DNA from: Coriobacteriales bacterium
Lineage (GTDB): Bacteria > Actinomycetota > Coriobacteriia > Coriobacteriales > UBA8131
DNA length: 8,438 bases
NCBI GenBank assembly: GCA_031276475.1
Contig: JAISMZ010000289.1
Span: forward strand, 1 to 8,438
Direction: 5' to 3'
Position numbers and translations under genes: made by a program. Positions within the stretch are counted from its first letter, which is position 1, and the number at the start of each line of letters is the position of its first letter. The notes below the pieces were generated by a model. That model was not told where the DNA came from, searched no databases, and saw only the letters and a list, made by a program, of their open reading frames with translations. This document shows positions 1-6,686 of the stretch, piece after piece.

Positions 1-31
1 GATTTGCCAGAGGAGTAAAAAAGGTCAGAGG
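1..31. repeat. Exact 31-nt direct repeat, copy 2 (copy 1 at 730-760)
   Basis: These bases are identical to 730-760 and lie in the same frame of the surface-protein gene, encoding PLTFFTPLANP in the third repeat unit. The two copies are 729 bp (243 codons) apart. Because it touches the window edge, the repeat may extend further left. Confidence 0.95.
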
Positions 32-3000
32 ATAGATACGGTAGCCGTCCGGACCGGGAGCGGGGGCGCTGTGAATGGCATCGAGCTCTGTGGCACTGGG
101 ATCCACCGCGATGGAGCTGGGGGCAACGGGGTTTCCGTAGCTATCATAAGCCTTCGCGCCGGACAGCAGGCGTGCCGCGTCCGCGTCAAGGGAGGCGCGA
201 GCTTCCCAAGTCAGGGCAAAGGAACTTGCGCCCAGGGAGCGGTGGTCGGGTGCGGGCGGCGCGGGGACATCCGGGTCAGGCGGCGTGGGCGACGCGACCT
301 TCTCAAAAAGCGTAACCTCTACGGTCACCAAAGTTCCGTCAGGGCCGGTGAAGGTCAAAGGCCAGGTGTGCGAGAAATCCTTGTTGATAATAGCTGCGTT
401 GATCTCGGCAAGCTGGCTCGAATCTACCTGGACACCCGACAGGTCAGACAGCCGGGCGCCGTCCGCGTCATAGAGGCTAACGAAGGCGGCCTGGATTGCG
501 GCCTGTGCGCTGAGTTCGCCGTCGTCGGTGGCCCACAGGAAGTTATCGGCGTAGATCCGCTCACCCGCTTGACTGCCCTGACCACTGCCACCGGGGCCGC
601 CGGGGCCACCCTCACCGCCGGGGCCGGGGCCCTCACCGCCGGGGCCGCCACCGTAGCTGTCAGCGCCCTGGTCTTTCAGCGTGACGTAGACGGTGACCGC
701 CTGCTGGGTGTCCTGCCCCGGGAAATTGGGATTTGCCAGAGGAGTAAAAAAGGTCAGAGGGAAGCGGCCCTTGTTGCCGGACGTAACCGCATCGTTTATC
801 GCGGCAAGCTCACCTGTGTCTACGATGAAGTTGGCAGGGTCTATCGCTCCGCCACTCTCTGAGGTCGCCTCGCTCATACCCGCACCCGCATAGACTCCCT
901 CCACCAGTGCCAGAGCTATGGCCTTGGCGTCAGCAAGCTCACCTTGGTTCAGGCCGTACTCGAAGTCTTTTGCCTCTATGGTGTCTTTGCCCGTGCCGGA
1001 AACATCCCCAAAGACCTTTGCGGCCGCCGAGGCGTTTCCAGCGTTATCGTAGCAGATCACCCAGGCGTCGTAGAACTTCTCCGGGTCGGTGCCCCGAGAG
1101 GCGGCGGCTAAGACGACGTAGTCGCCCTCAACCGGTTCGCTGCCGCTTTCTACAACAGCTACGCGGGTTTTAGTTGCGTCCACACCGGATTGCACGAGAC
1201 CGCTGTCTGTTGACGCGTCGGTAAAGCTGTCGGTGCTAAAGCTGTAGGTGGCTAGGGCGTACGGCTTCGTCTTGTCAATCTTTACGGTGTAGAAGGCACG
1301 CTCGGAAAGCTCGCTGCTTTGCGGTGTGAAGTTTGTTGCCGCTATTGGCGAGGGACCGTCCTGGGCAACGCCAAACAGATTTATGCCCGCAGTCTCTGCT
1401 CTAAAGCTATAGTCCACCGGAACATGGTTGTCGTAACCAACCGCCAGCCATAAAGGGACGCTGGCAGTGCTGCGATAAAGACCGAAGTAGTGATCGCCCG
1501 CAATGGCCTCAGGAGATGCCTCAGAAACGGTGACCCTGACGTCTTTGTTCGTCCAGGTGTCCGTTGCGTGGGAGACAAACTCTCCCGGAGCCGTGTCATC
1601 GGCAAGCTCACCTGTAATGCTGGGAGCGAGGCGCGACTTTATCAGGGTGCTTTCTCCAAGCGGCATCAGCGCAGCAACGTTGCCGGCCCTGTCCTTTGCC
1701 TCTACCCAGATGTCGTAGTAGCCCGGCTCGGCCACGGTGACCTCTGCAAAGTCGTTAATCCACGCATCGGAGCCCGCTGCGGGCTTGGCGGTGCCTTTGG
1801 CGACGACAGCTATGCGCGTGGCCTGAATACCAGAAAGCGCGTCGCTGGAGGTATCGGTAAAGGCCTCGTCGAGCGGCAGATCGGGCCGGTAATTCACACC
1901 GGGCACGGGGTTTGTCTTATCTACCCTGATGGTTCTTGCCGCTGTCTGCGCAGACAGTACGGTGTTATCAGCCGTGGCAACGAGTACGCCTGAGACGCTG
2001 GTGCCGGCCGCAGGTGTGTCGGCGTTGTAGGTCTTTGCCACCGCGGCGGCGTCCGAGCTGCCCTTTGCGGCTTCGCCTGCCCCTTCCTTTAATAACGTGC
2101 GAAAGCTGCCGTAAAGGTTTGAGGAAACCTCGGCTTTAACGTCTTGGTTCGTCCATTCACCCGCGTAGGGTTGACCAGCTAAGATGGAGTCGGGAGCATA
2201 GCTCAGCGTAAGGGTGGGCGCAGCGTCTGTCGTTACGGTTATCCAGCGGGTGGTGGTGCTCTCCCGGGGGTTTTGGGCGTCTGTGGTAAAGGGGAGGTTT
2301 TGCGAGTTGTCCCGCGCCCTCAGGCTCTGCTGAGCCTTGCCGATGCCGGTGAAGGCAGCGCCATTGTTGGGCAGAGCCGTACCCAGAAAAGCCGTGTTGG
2401 TAGAGGTGATGGTACCGTTGGCCGTGCTGCCATCCCCAAAGGTCCTGCCGGCAGTGGGCCCCCCTCGGGCCGTGCCAACTTCGGTCCATCTGTGGCCATG
2501 GATGGGCTGCCCGTCCTTCTTTAGGTTATTCGGATGGGCGGTAAAGACGGGAGCGGCTGAACCAAAGCTCTGGTTGGTCACCGAATGGTAGATGGGAAAA
2601 CGCAGGTTGTTGCCAACTGTTTCTCCCAGATGGGAGGGTGTTTTTGCTATTTGCACGTCGGAGTAGGTGACCGTGTATCCGGTATACGTGAGCTGCCAAT
2701 AGCGGTATACGTCGGGATCCCCGCCACCATTTGTCTGATGAAAAGTCTCATTGTGATTATCGCCCGTTGGACCAAGCACGCTGCCAGAATAAGCACCTAA
2801 CATATCTGGTTTAAGCACCCAGTTCAAATTCAACTTTACCGTTGCCTTGCCACTGTAGGTAACAGAATAGTTTATGGAGCCGGGACCCTGCGGATTTAAG
2901 CCCTCCGCCGTACCACTTATCGTCTTTGAGAAATGAAAGGTATAACCCCTTGTCCGTGCCAGATAAACAATCTGCTCAGAACAAACGATATCTAAGGTTG

Positions 3001-3484
3001 GCACATGACTAGCCAGGTCGGAGCCTTTGGGCCAGAGACGATATGAGTCTGCCTTGGCAACTCCGTCAACCCTGCTTCCGTTTAGATAGATGTCCCAACA
3101 TGCTTCTGTGGAGAGGCCCATACTATCTTCTCCCTGCGGTATAATTGTGGTAACGCTGATCTCCTGGTCCTTCAGGTCGAGGGGGACATCCAGATAATTG
3201 CCCGTAGCGACCCATGCCGTAGTGGAGGTGTCCCAGACCTCTGCACCGGCCTGCGAGCCCAAGCCCAGCGGCACCAGCGTGACTACCAAAAGCAGGCTGA
3301 GCAACATCAGTATGCCGCGCTGGGTTGCGGCTTTGGCGCTGCCGCAAAGGGCGGTGACACCGTGGCGCAAAACGCCGCTGCCGTAGCGCACGGCGCCGCT
3401 GTCCTCTACCCTTTGTCCGTCCGGTTTGTCGCCGGCACCTGCCTTACTGCACTGTTCGTCACTGAAAGAATCGTTGCCTACCAT
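1..3484 (-). CDS. Large secreted surface protein with Ig-like modules and C-terminal repeats (3' end outside window)
   Basis: The reading frame is open from ATG 3484 to base 1 (1161 complete codons) with no stop; the C-terminus, where a cell-wall anchor might be, is not visible. AAAGGGG lies 7 nt before the ATG. In-frame ATGs at 3535 and 3613 are alternative starts with poorer or ambiguous ribosome sites. A hydrophobic stretch at residues 58-76 is followed by A79-G80-A81, a plausible signal peptidase site, after a long polar N-region. Residues of about 90-400 are unrecognised. Two Ig-like modules follow, each with a WTN(Q/K)DV motif (W444, W644) and a DKT(N/K)P...AGN domain (D522-N602, D737-N817, both spanning exactly 80 residues). 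Three repeat units then start near 838, 977 and 1083, built around (G/S)ELs..AA, VD/DSS(E/Q)L and PLTF. Linkers at 940-976 (Gly-rich) and 1063-1082 (Pro-rich) separate them. Function is probably adhesion or cell-surface structure; no ligand can be inferred. Confidence 0.85.
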   Translation of the reverse strand, partial: MVGNDSFSDEQCSKAGAGDKPDGQRVEDSGAVRYGSGVLRHGVTALCGSAKAATQRGILMLLSLLLVVTLVPLGLGSQAGAEVWDTSTTAWVATGNYLDVPLDLKDQEISVTTIIPQGEDSMGLSTEACWDIYLNGSRVDGVAKADSYRLWPKGSDLASHVPTLDIVCSEQIVYLARTRGYTFHFSKTISGTAEGLNPQGPGSINYSVTYSGKATVKLNLNWVLKPDMLGAYSGSVLGPTGDNHNETFHQTNGGGDPDVYRYWQLTYTGYTVTYSDVQIAKTPSHLGETVGNNLRFPIYHSVTNQSFGSAAPVFTAHPNNLKKDGQPIHGHRWTEVGTARGGPTAGRTFGDGSTANGTITSTNTAFLGTALPNNGAAFTGIGKAQQSLRARDNSQNLPFTTDAQNPRESTTTRWITVTTDAAPTLTLSYAPDSILAGQPYAGEWTNQDVKAEVSSNLYGSFRTLLKEGAGEAAKGSSDAAAVAKTYNADTPAAGTSVSGVLVATADNTVLSAQTAARTIRVDKTNPVPGVNYRPDLPLDEAFTDTSSDALSGIQATRIAVVAKGTAKPAAGSDAWINDFAEVTVAEPGYYDIWVEAKDRAGNVAALMPLGESTLIKSRLAPSITGELADDTAPGEFVSHATDTWTNKDVRVTVSEASPEAIAGDHYFGLYRSTASVPLWLAVGYDNHVPVDYSFRAETAGINLFGVAQDGPSPIAATNFTPQSSELSERAFYTVKIDKTKPYALATYSFSTDSFTDASTDSGLVQSGVDATKTRVAVVESGSEPVEGDYVVLAAASRGTDPEKFYDAWVICYDNAGNASAAAKVFGDVSGTGKDTIEAKDFEYGLNQGELADAKAIALALVEGVYAGAGMSEATSESGGAIDPANFIVDTGELAAINDAVTSGNKGRFPLTFFTPLANPNFPGQDTQQAVTVYVTLKDQGADSYGGGPGGEGPGPGGEGGPGGPGGSGQGSQAGERIYADNFLWATDDGELSAQAAIQAAFVSLYDADGARLSDLSGVQVDSSQLAEINAAIINKDFSHTWPLTFTGPDGTLVTVEVTLFEKVASPTPPDPDVPAPPAPDHRSLGASSFALTWEARASLDADAARLLSGAKAYDSYGNPVAPSSIAVDPSATELDAIHSAPAPGPDGYRIYPLTFFTPLAN
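611..652. repeat. Two tandem 21-nt units in the Gly-rich linker
   Basis: The 15-mer CTCACCGCCGGGGCC occurs at 611-625 and again at 632-646, giving a 21-nt period. More GGGGCC-rich sequence lies alongside. On the minus strand this encodes the Gly/Pro/Glu-rich linker (residues 940-976) between repeat units 1 and 2 of the surface protein. The length is a multiple of three, so unit gain or loss would keep the frame. Confidence 0.8.
730..760. repeat. Exact 31-nt direct repeat, copy 1
   Basis: This is identical to bases 1-31. It encodes residues 909-919 (PLTFFTPLANP) of the surface protein, in the first of its three C-terminal repeat units. The second unit has PLTFTGPDG at the equivalent place, so only units 1 and 3 share the sequence at DNA level. 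Confidence 0.95.
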
Positions 3485-3761
3485 TTCTGTGCCCCTTTCG
3501 CGGCTATCCTTTTGCTTTTTTCTGTCTGTCTGCATGAGGGTGGCGATCTGGGATTTGCTGCAAACCTCTCCAAAAGAATCTTTAAAGGGGACGTAAAGAC
3601 CGTTGAGGGACATTTCCGCGCGCCCTGATTCCCAATATGTCGCACTGTGTATCGCCAAACGGGAAGATGATGGCAGGCCAGTGGCTTCTGATATAGAATG
3701 GCGCGACCGATTTGCAGCATTTTTTATCAGACGGTGCTCTTAGACCACAAAGGAAGCATGC
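3485..3761. promoter_or_regulatory. Divergent intergenic region between surface protein and sigma factor
   Basis: This 277-bp region separates two divergently transcribed genes and should hold both promoters and any shared operator. Toward the surface protein it contains AAAGGGG next to ATG 3484 and a TCTG tetranucleotide repeated three times at 3521-3532 (CAGA on the transcript). If the surface protein starts at ATG 3535 or 3613, part of this region is coding. No convincing promoter for the minus strand was found. No additional gene is supported here. Confidence 0.6.
3670..3699 (+). promoter_or_regulatory. Candidate sigma-70-type promoter for the sigma factor gene
   Basis: ATGGCA (3670-3675, four of six matches to TTGACA) precedes an extended -10-like TGATATAGAAT (3689-3699). 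Reading the -10 as TATAGA gives a 16-bp spacer; reading it as TAGAAT gives 18 bp. A start near 3706 would leave a leader of about 55 nt before ATG 3762. This rests on sequence matching only. An ECF-type autoregulatory promoter was looked for and not clearly seen. Confidence 0.3.
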
Positions 3762-5108
3762 ATGCGACGTACCGGAGCAAGCCTTGATCAGAGTCAGATA
3801 TGGGTCAGACAGGAGCGGCTGGTCAAACGCGCCATCTCTGGCGAGCCACAGGCGTTGCGCGAGCTTTTGTTGTCCAAACAGCAAAGCATCATGTATCACG
3901 CTTTGCAGATTCTCGGCGACTACCACGACGCCGAGGATGTGGCACAGGAGGTTATTATCCGGGTATGCAGCAATATCGCAAAACTGCAAAACCCGCGCGC
4001 GTTTAACGCCTGGCTGAGCCGCATCACTGCCCATCAAAGCTATGCTTCGTTGGATAAACGCAGGAAGCGCAGGCAACATGAATGCGACATAAACGCTGAT
4101 GAGGTAACGATGCCCGAGGCAATGCTGATAGAGACCCGACGCGATCTGCTCCCGCAGGACAACTTGGAGCATAATCTGGCCTGCGAGCGGCTGCGTGAGC
4201 AGATTGCCGCGCTGCCGCTTAAATACCGCGAGATATTGCTGATGTTTTATTTTGAAGAACTGTCGGTAAAAGAGATTGCCAAGGCGCTGGATCGCCCGGT
4301 TCCAACCGTCACCTCGTATCTTACGCGCGGACGTGAAAAACTGAAAGAACTGTTTGAGCGCAGCGCGACAGACGAAAACGACAGGCAGTGGAATTTGGGG
4401 AAGGCACAGAGCTTCTCCGCATTGATTGCGAGCGCCTTCAGTTTGGACGCTAATCAAAGCATCAGTGCCGACTCAACGGAACTGCTTGAGAAAGCCATTA
4501 ACTGCGGCATTGAGGCTCTGGCTGCTGGTACGGCAGTTGCGACGGGCAGTGCTGTCGCATCAGCCTCGGCAGCAGTCGCTGGCGGCAAGTTGGCAGCCGT
4601 AACGGCAACTCTGGGCACTAAGATCGCGCTGGGAATCACGTCCTGTGCACTTGCCGGCACCGCCCTATTTGCCACCGCAAACTTTCCGCCCGCTGAAGAG
4701 AAGCCCGCCCCGGCACAAGCCGCAGCTCAGACACCGCAAAGCGAATACGCCGCTGAGGTGGTCATGCATGGCGGAGATGGCGAGGGCCTTGAAGCGGTAA
4801 GCGTCAATCCGCGCAGCGCGGTCCTCACCGGCAACGATGTGGCGGGCGCGCAGGCGATATCCTGGCTGATCGTAGCCGAGAACAGCATTGCTCCCGGGCA
4901 AGACATCAGCGCCTTGGACCGAGGCGCGGTGCTGGCAAGCGGCACGGGAGCCAATGCCACAGCCGGATTGCAGACCTTGCCCGCCGCCGAGGCATACTCG
5001 CTGCTGTTTGAGGTCACCGGCGAGGATGGCAAGGTCTTTTACGTAATGCGCGATTTTATGATTGCCCCAAAAGGCGCTCAGGCGCTCAAAAACCACTCTG
5101 GAACATGA
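3762..5108 (+). CDS. ECF-family RNA polymerase sigma factor with C-terminal membrane segment and probable extracytoplasmic domain
   Basis: This 448-residue protein is about 2.3 times the usual ECF length. Residues 33-105 match sigma region 2, with the typical GDYHDAEDVAQEV sequence and a basic end (KRRKRR). Residues 138-200 match region 4, with LPLKYREILLMFYFEELSVKEIA leading into a helix-turn-helix. After a variable linker (200-245) and an Ala-rich stretch (250-280), a hydrophobic segment at about 284-305 is followed by a Pro/Ala spacer and a beta-rich-looking C-terminal domain (330-448) that resembles nothing I can name. Known biology: ECF factors are normally held by separate anti-sigma factors, and some families carry C-terminal extensions instead. 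Inference: this one is membrane-tethered and may be released by proteolysis. AAAGGAAG (3749-3756) lies 5 nt before the ATG. It is divergent from the surface protein, its most likely target. Confidence 0.85.
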   Translation: MRRTGASLDQSQIWVRQERLVKRAISGEPQALRELLLSKQQSIMYHALQILGDYHDAEDVAQEVIIRVCSNIAKLQNPRAFNAWLSRITAHQSYASLDKRRKRRQHECDINADEVTMPEAMLIETRRDLLPQDNLEHNLACERLREQIAALPLKYREILLMFYFEELSVKEIAKALDRPVPTVTSYLTRGREKLKELFERSATDENDRQWNLGKAQSFSALIASAFSLDANQSISADSTELLEKAINCGIEALAAGTAVATGSAVASASAAVAGGKLAAVTATLGTKIALGITSCALAGTALFATANFPPAEEKPAPAQAAAQTPQSEYAAEVVMHGGDGEGLEAVSVNPRSAVLTGNDVAGAQAISWLIVAENSIAPGQDISALDRGAVLASGTGANATAGLQTLPAAEAYSLLFEVTGEDGKVFYVMRDFMIAPKGAQALKNHSGT

Positions 5109-5620
5109 ACCATCGCCCTGCGGTTGGCCTTCTCCAGATCCTTATTTGAGCCCGGCAGTGCGAAGAGCAGCTCGTAAAAGCGTTTGGAGTGGTTCATCTC
5201 GCGCAGGTGCGCCAGTTCGTGCAGTATCACCTGGCGGGCCTGCTCTTTGGGGAAGAACAACAGCTTGCAGTTCAGACGGATGCGACCATCGCTGGAACAG
5301 GAACCCCAGCGCCTGCGAGCATTCATCACCGCAAAGTCCCGGGCACTCCTGCCAAGCTGGGGCCGGCACTCATCGCTGATGCCCTGAGCGAGAACGGGCA
5401 GCACCTGGCGAGCGTAGCGGAGTACAAAACGCCGCAGCGCCTCGCGACCCGCTCGCTCGCTGATCTCACCGCTGACGCGCAGGCTGGCAGCATCGGAGCG
5501 CATCCGCACCTGGGCTGAGCCGCGGGTGCCGGTGTCGCGGTATTCCAGCCACCAGAGCTCACCGAGCGCGGGAAAGGTCAGCCGATCGGGCAGCGCAGGC
5601 ACCACAGAGGGCGTTAACAC
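5078..5620 (-). CDS. YgjP-type (M48/DUF45-like) zinc metalloprotease
   Basis: The predicted 180-residue protein has the YgjP-like signature: RWGSCSSDGRIRLN (104-117), then HELAH (H134, E135, H138) with E135 as the likely catalytic base, and H144 in NHSKRF as the likely third zinc ligand. No signal peptide is seen, so it is probably cytoplasmic; the substrate is unknown. I chose GTG at 5620 because AGGAG sits 9 nt upstream and the conserved domain begins soon after. An upstream ATG at 5755 would extend it to 225 residues, but that extension reads the out-of-frame acidic tail of the preceding gene as a Thr/Met run and has no good ribosome site. The start codon lies in a strong hairpin (5591-5667). 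The gene follows the dehydrogenase-like gene by 58 nt, and its 3' end overlaps the convergent sigma factor gene by 31 bp. Confidence 0.85.
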   Translation of the reverse strand: MLTPSVVPALPDRLTFPALGELWWLEYRDTGTRGSAQVRMRSDAASLRVSGEISERAGREALRRFVLRYARQVLPVLAQGISDECRPQLGRSARDFAVMNARRRWGSCSSDGRIRLNCKLLFFPKEQARQVILHELAHLREMNHSKRFYELLFALPGSNKDLEKANRRAMVHVPEWFLSA

Positions 5621-5667
5621 GGAGGGGCGCTCCTTTTGTGTTAGCGCCCTCTGTGGTGCCTGTGCTG
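5591..5667 (-). promoter_or_regulatory. Long hairpin with Shine-Dalgarno in the loop and GTG start in the stem
   Basis: Arms 5591-5620 and 5638-5667 are inverted repeats of 30 nt with 28 Watson-Crick pairs, around a 17-nt loop (5621-5637). On the minus-strand mRNA the loop holds AAAAGGAGC, and the GTG start of the protease gene is the first codon of the 3' arm. The upstream gene stops at 5679, 11 nt before the hairpin. No U-tract follows the hairpin on either strand, so it does not look like an intrinsic terminator. A role in translational control or mRNA processing is inferred. Confidence 0.7.
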
Positions 5668-5678
5668 CCTGCGTCCGC

Positions 5679-6686
5679 TCAGTTTGTGGAAAAGCGGCGG
5701 CTGAAGCCGTCATCGGAATCATCAAAATCGTCATCGTCGTAGTCGTCATAATCATCCTGGGCGTGCTCGTAAACGTCCATGAAACGCTGGGCCAGATCCC
5801 AATCCAAGCCCCATTGCTTGCAGTACTCTTCCTCAGAAAAGACCAGCGTCAGGGCCTGCACGCCCATCTCGGCCGCACCGATCATCATCAGCAGATCCAG
5901 CAGCTGATGCGTTGTCTCGATGACCGGCATCGCCAGGTTCAGGTCATCGGCGGCGTCAAGGGCCACCGTGATCTCCTGATAGAAGCGCCGCAAGGGATAG
6001 CCTTCTTTAAAGCGCCCCTGCAAAGCCATCTCTATCAGCGCCCTTTCGCTCTCGGAGCGCAGCGGACTGGTAAGCAGAAACTCTGCGGCTGCCTGATCAC
6101 TGAGCTTACAACCGCGAACGTAGGCCAAAGCCTCGGCGACGCCGAGCAGCATAGCCGCATCTGTAGCCAGTGTCGCAATCCGTGCCGCAGCTCCGGAGCC
6201 GGGCAGGCCGCAGTGCAGCACACTCAGGCCGGCGTCGTGTAAAAGCGCCGTCACCTGCTCGCGGATATTCTCCTCGCAGCCCAACAGGGCGCGCGCCGCG
6301 TCCGGCTGCAGACCGGCGATGTTGGCGGAGAGGGGCGCATCGGCAAAATAGCAGTCGTGGACGGAGGCCAGCGCATGCATCTCGCGGGCAAATCGTGGCG
6401 CGGTGACGCTGAGATCGACAAAACAACAGCCGGCCTGGGCGTTTTGCAGCACGCCATTACGCTCCAGATAGACTTCCTCAATCTGCGCGGGACCCTCCAA
6501 CAACGAAAGAACCACCGTGGCCACGCCCAGTGCCTCGGGCAGGGACGTGACCTGTGGCAGCGAGGTCTGGGGCGCAAAAGCGGCGGCGGCAGGTACAAAA
6601 CCGCAGAGGTCGTGGCCGGCCGCAGCCAACTTCTCGGCCAAAGTCAGACCACGACGGTCGCTGAAGATAAAAATCGTCTTACTCAT
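5679..6686 (-). CDS. Atypical 6-phosphogluconate / 3-hydroxyisobutyrate dehydrogenase-family protein with acidic C-terminal tail
   Basis: This 335-residue protein follows the beta-hydroxyacid dehydrogenase plan: an N-terminal Rossmann-like domain, FVDLS (89-93), DAPLS (116-120, usually DAPVSGG), a GSGAAAR segment (163-169) and an all-helical C-terminal domain. Several key positions differ from the family. The GxGxxG loop reads F-S-D-R-R-G (8-13), the usual catalytic Lys is R169 and the following Asn positions are Thr/Leu, and the KD of the C-terminal domain is QE (237-238). Residues 311-327 form a run of Asp with Tyr and Phe, absent from typical members. It may bind a nucleotide differently or be a non-catalytic paralogue. 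ATG 6686 overlaps the degV stop by 8 nt, and AAGGGTG upstream supports it; TTG 6803 lies inside degV and adds a sequence unlike the family. Confidence 0.75.
   Translation of the reverse strand: MSKTIFIFSDRRGLTLAEKLAAAGHDLCGFVPAAAAFAPQTSLPQVTSLPEALGVATVVLSLLEGPAQIEEVYLERNGVLQNAQAGCCFVDLSVTAPRFAREMHALASVHDCYFADAPLSANIAGLQPDAARALLGCEENIREQVTALLHDAGLSVLHCGLPGSGAAARIATLATDAAMLLGVAEALAYVRGCKLSDQAAAEFLLTSPLRSESERALIEMALQGRFKEGYPLRRFYQEITVALDAADDLNLAMPVIETTHQLLDLLMMIGAAEMGVQALTLVFSEEEYCKQWGLDWDLAQRFMDVYEHAQDDYDDYDDDDFDDSDDGFSRRFSTN

Noticed and set aside
71..862. Plus-strand ORF of 263 codons
   Set aside because: It is antisense to the surface-protein frame, has a compositionally biased, Arg/Gly/Ala-rich product with no recognisable domain and no ribosome site. 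The minus frame shows clear Ig-like and repeat structure.
3478..3720. Minus-strand ORF of 80 codons in the divergent region
   Set aside because: There is no ribosome site before its ATG, it overlaps the surface-protein start, and the product is not recognisable.
3758..3787. Mini-ORF from ATG 3758 overlapping the sigma factor start
   Set aside because: It encodes only nine residues before a stop. ATG 3762 has better ribosome-site spacing, and a leader-peptide role has no support.
3582..4457. Minus-strand ORF of 291 codons
   Set aside because: It is antisense to the sigma factor, whose regions 2 and 4 are clear. The product has no recognisable domain.
5591..5667. Hairpin as a rho-independent terminator
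   Set aside because: No U-tract follows either arm on either strand; the only short T run is in the loop.
5621..5755. Extended N-terminus of the protease from ATG 5755
   Set aside because: The extension begins inside the acidic tail of the upstream gene in another frame and lacks a good ribosome site, whereas GTG 5620 has AGGAG 9 nt upstream.
5526..6242. Plus-strand ORF of 238 codons with a hydrophobic run
   Set aside because: It is antisense to the dehydrogenase-like gene and the hairpin. The Ile/Val run is the complement of the Asp-rich tail.
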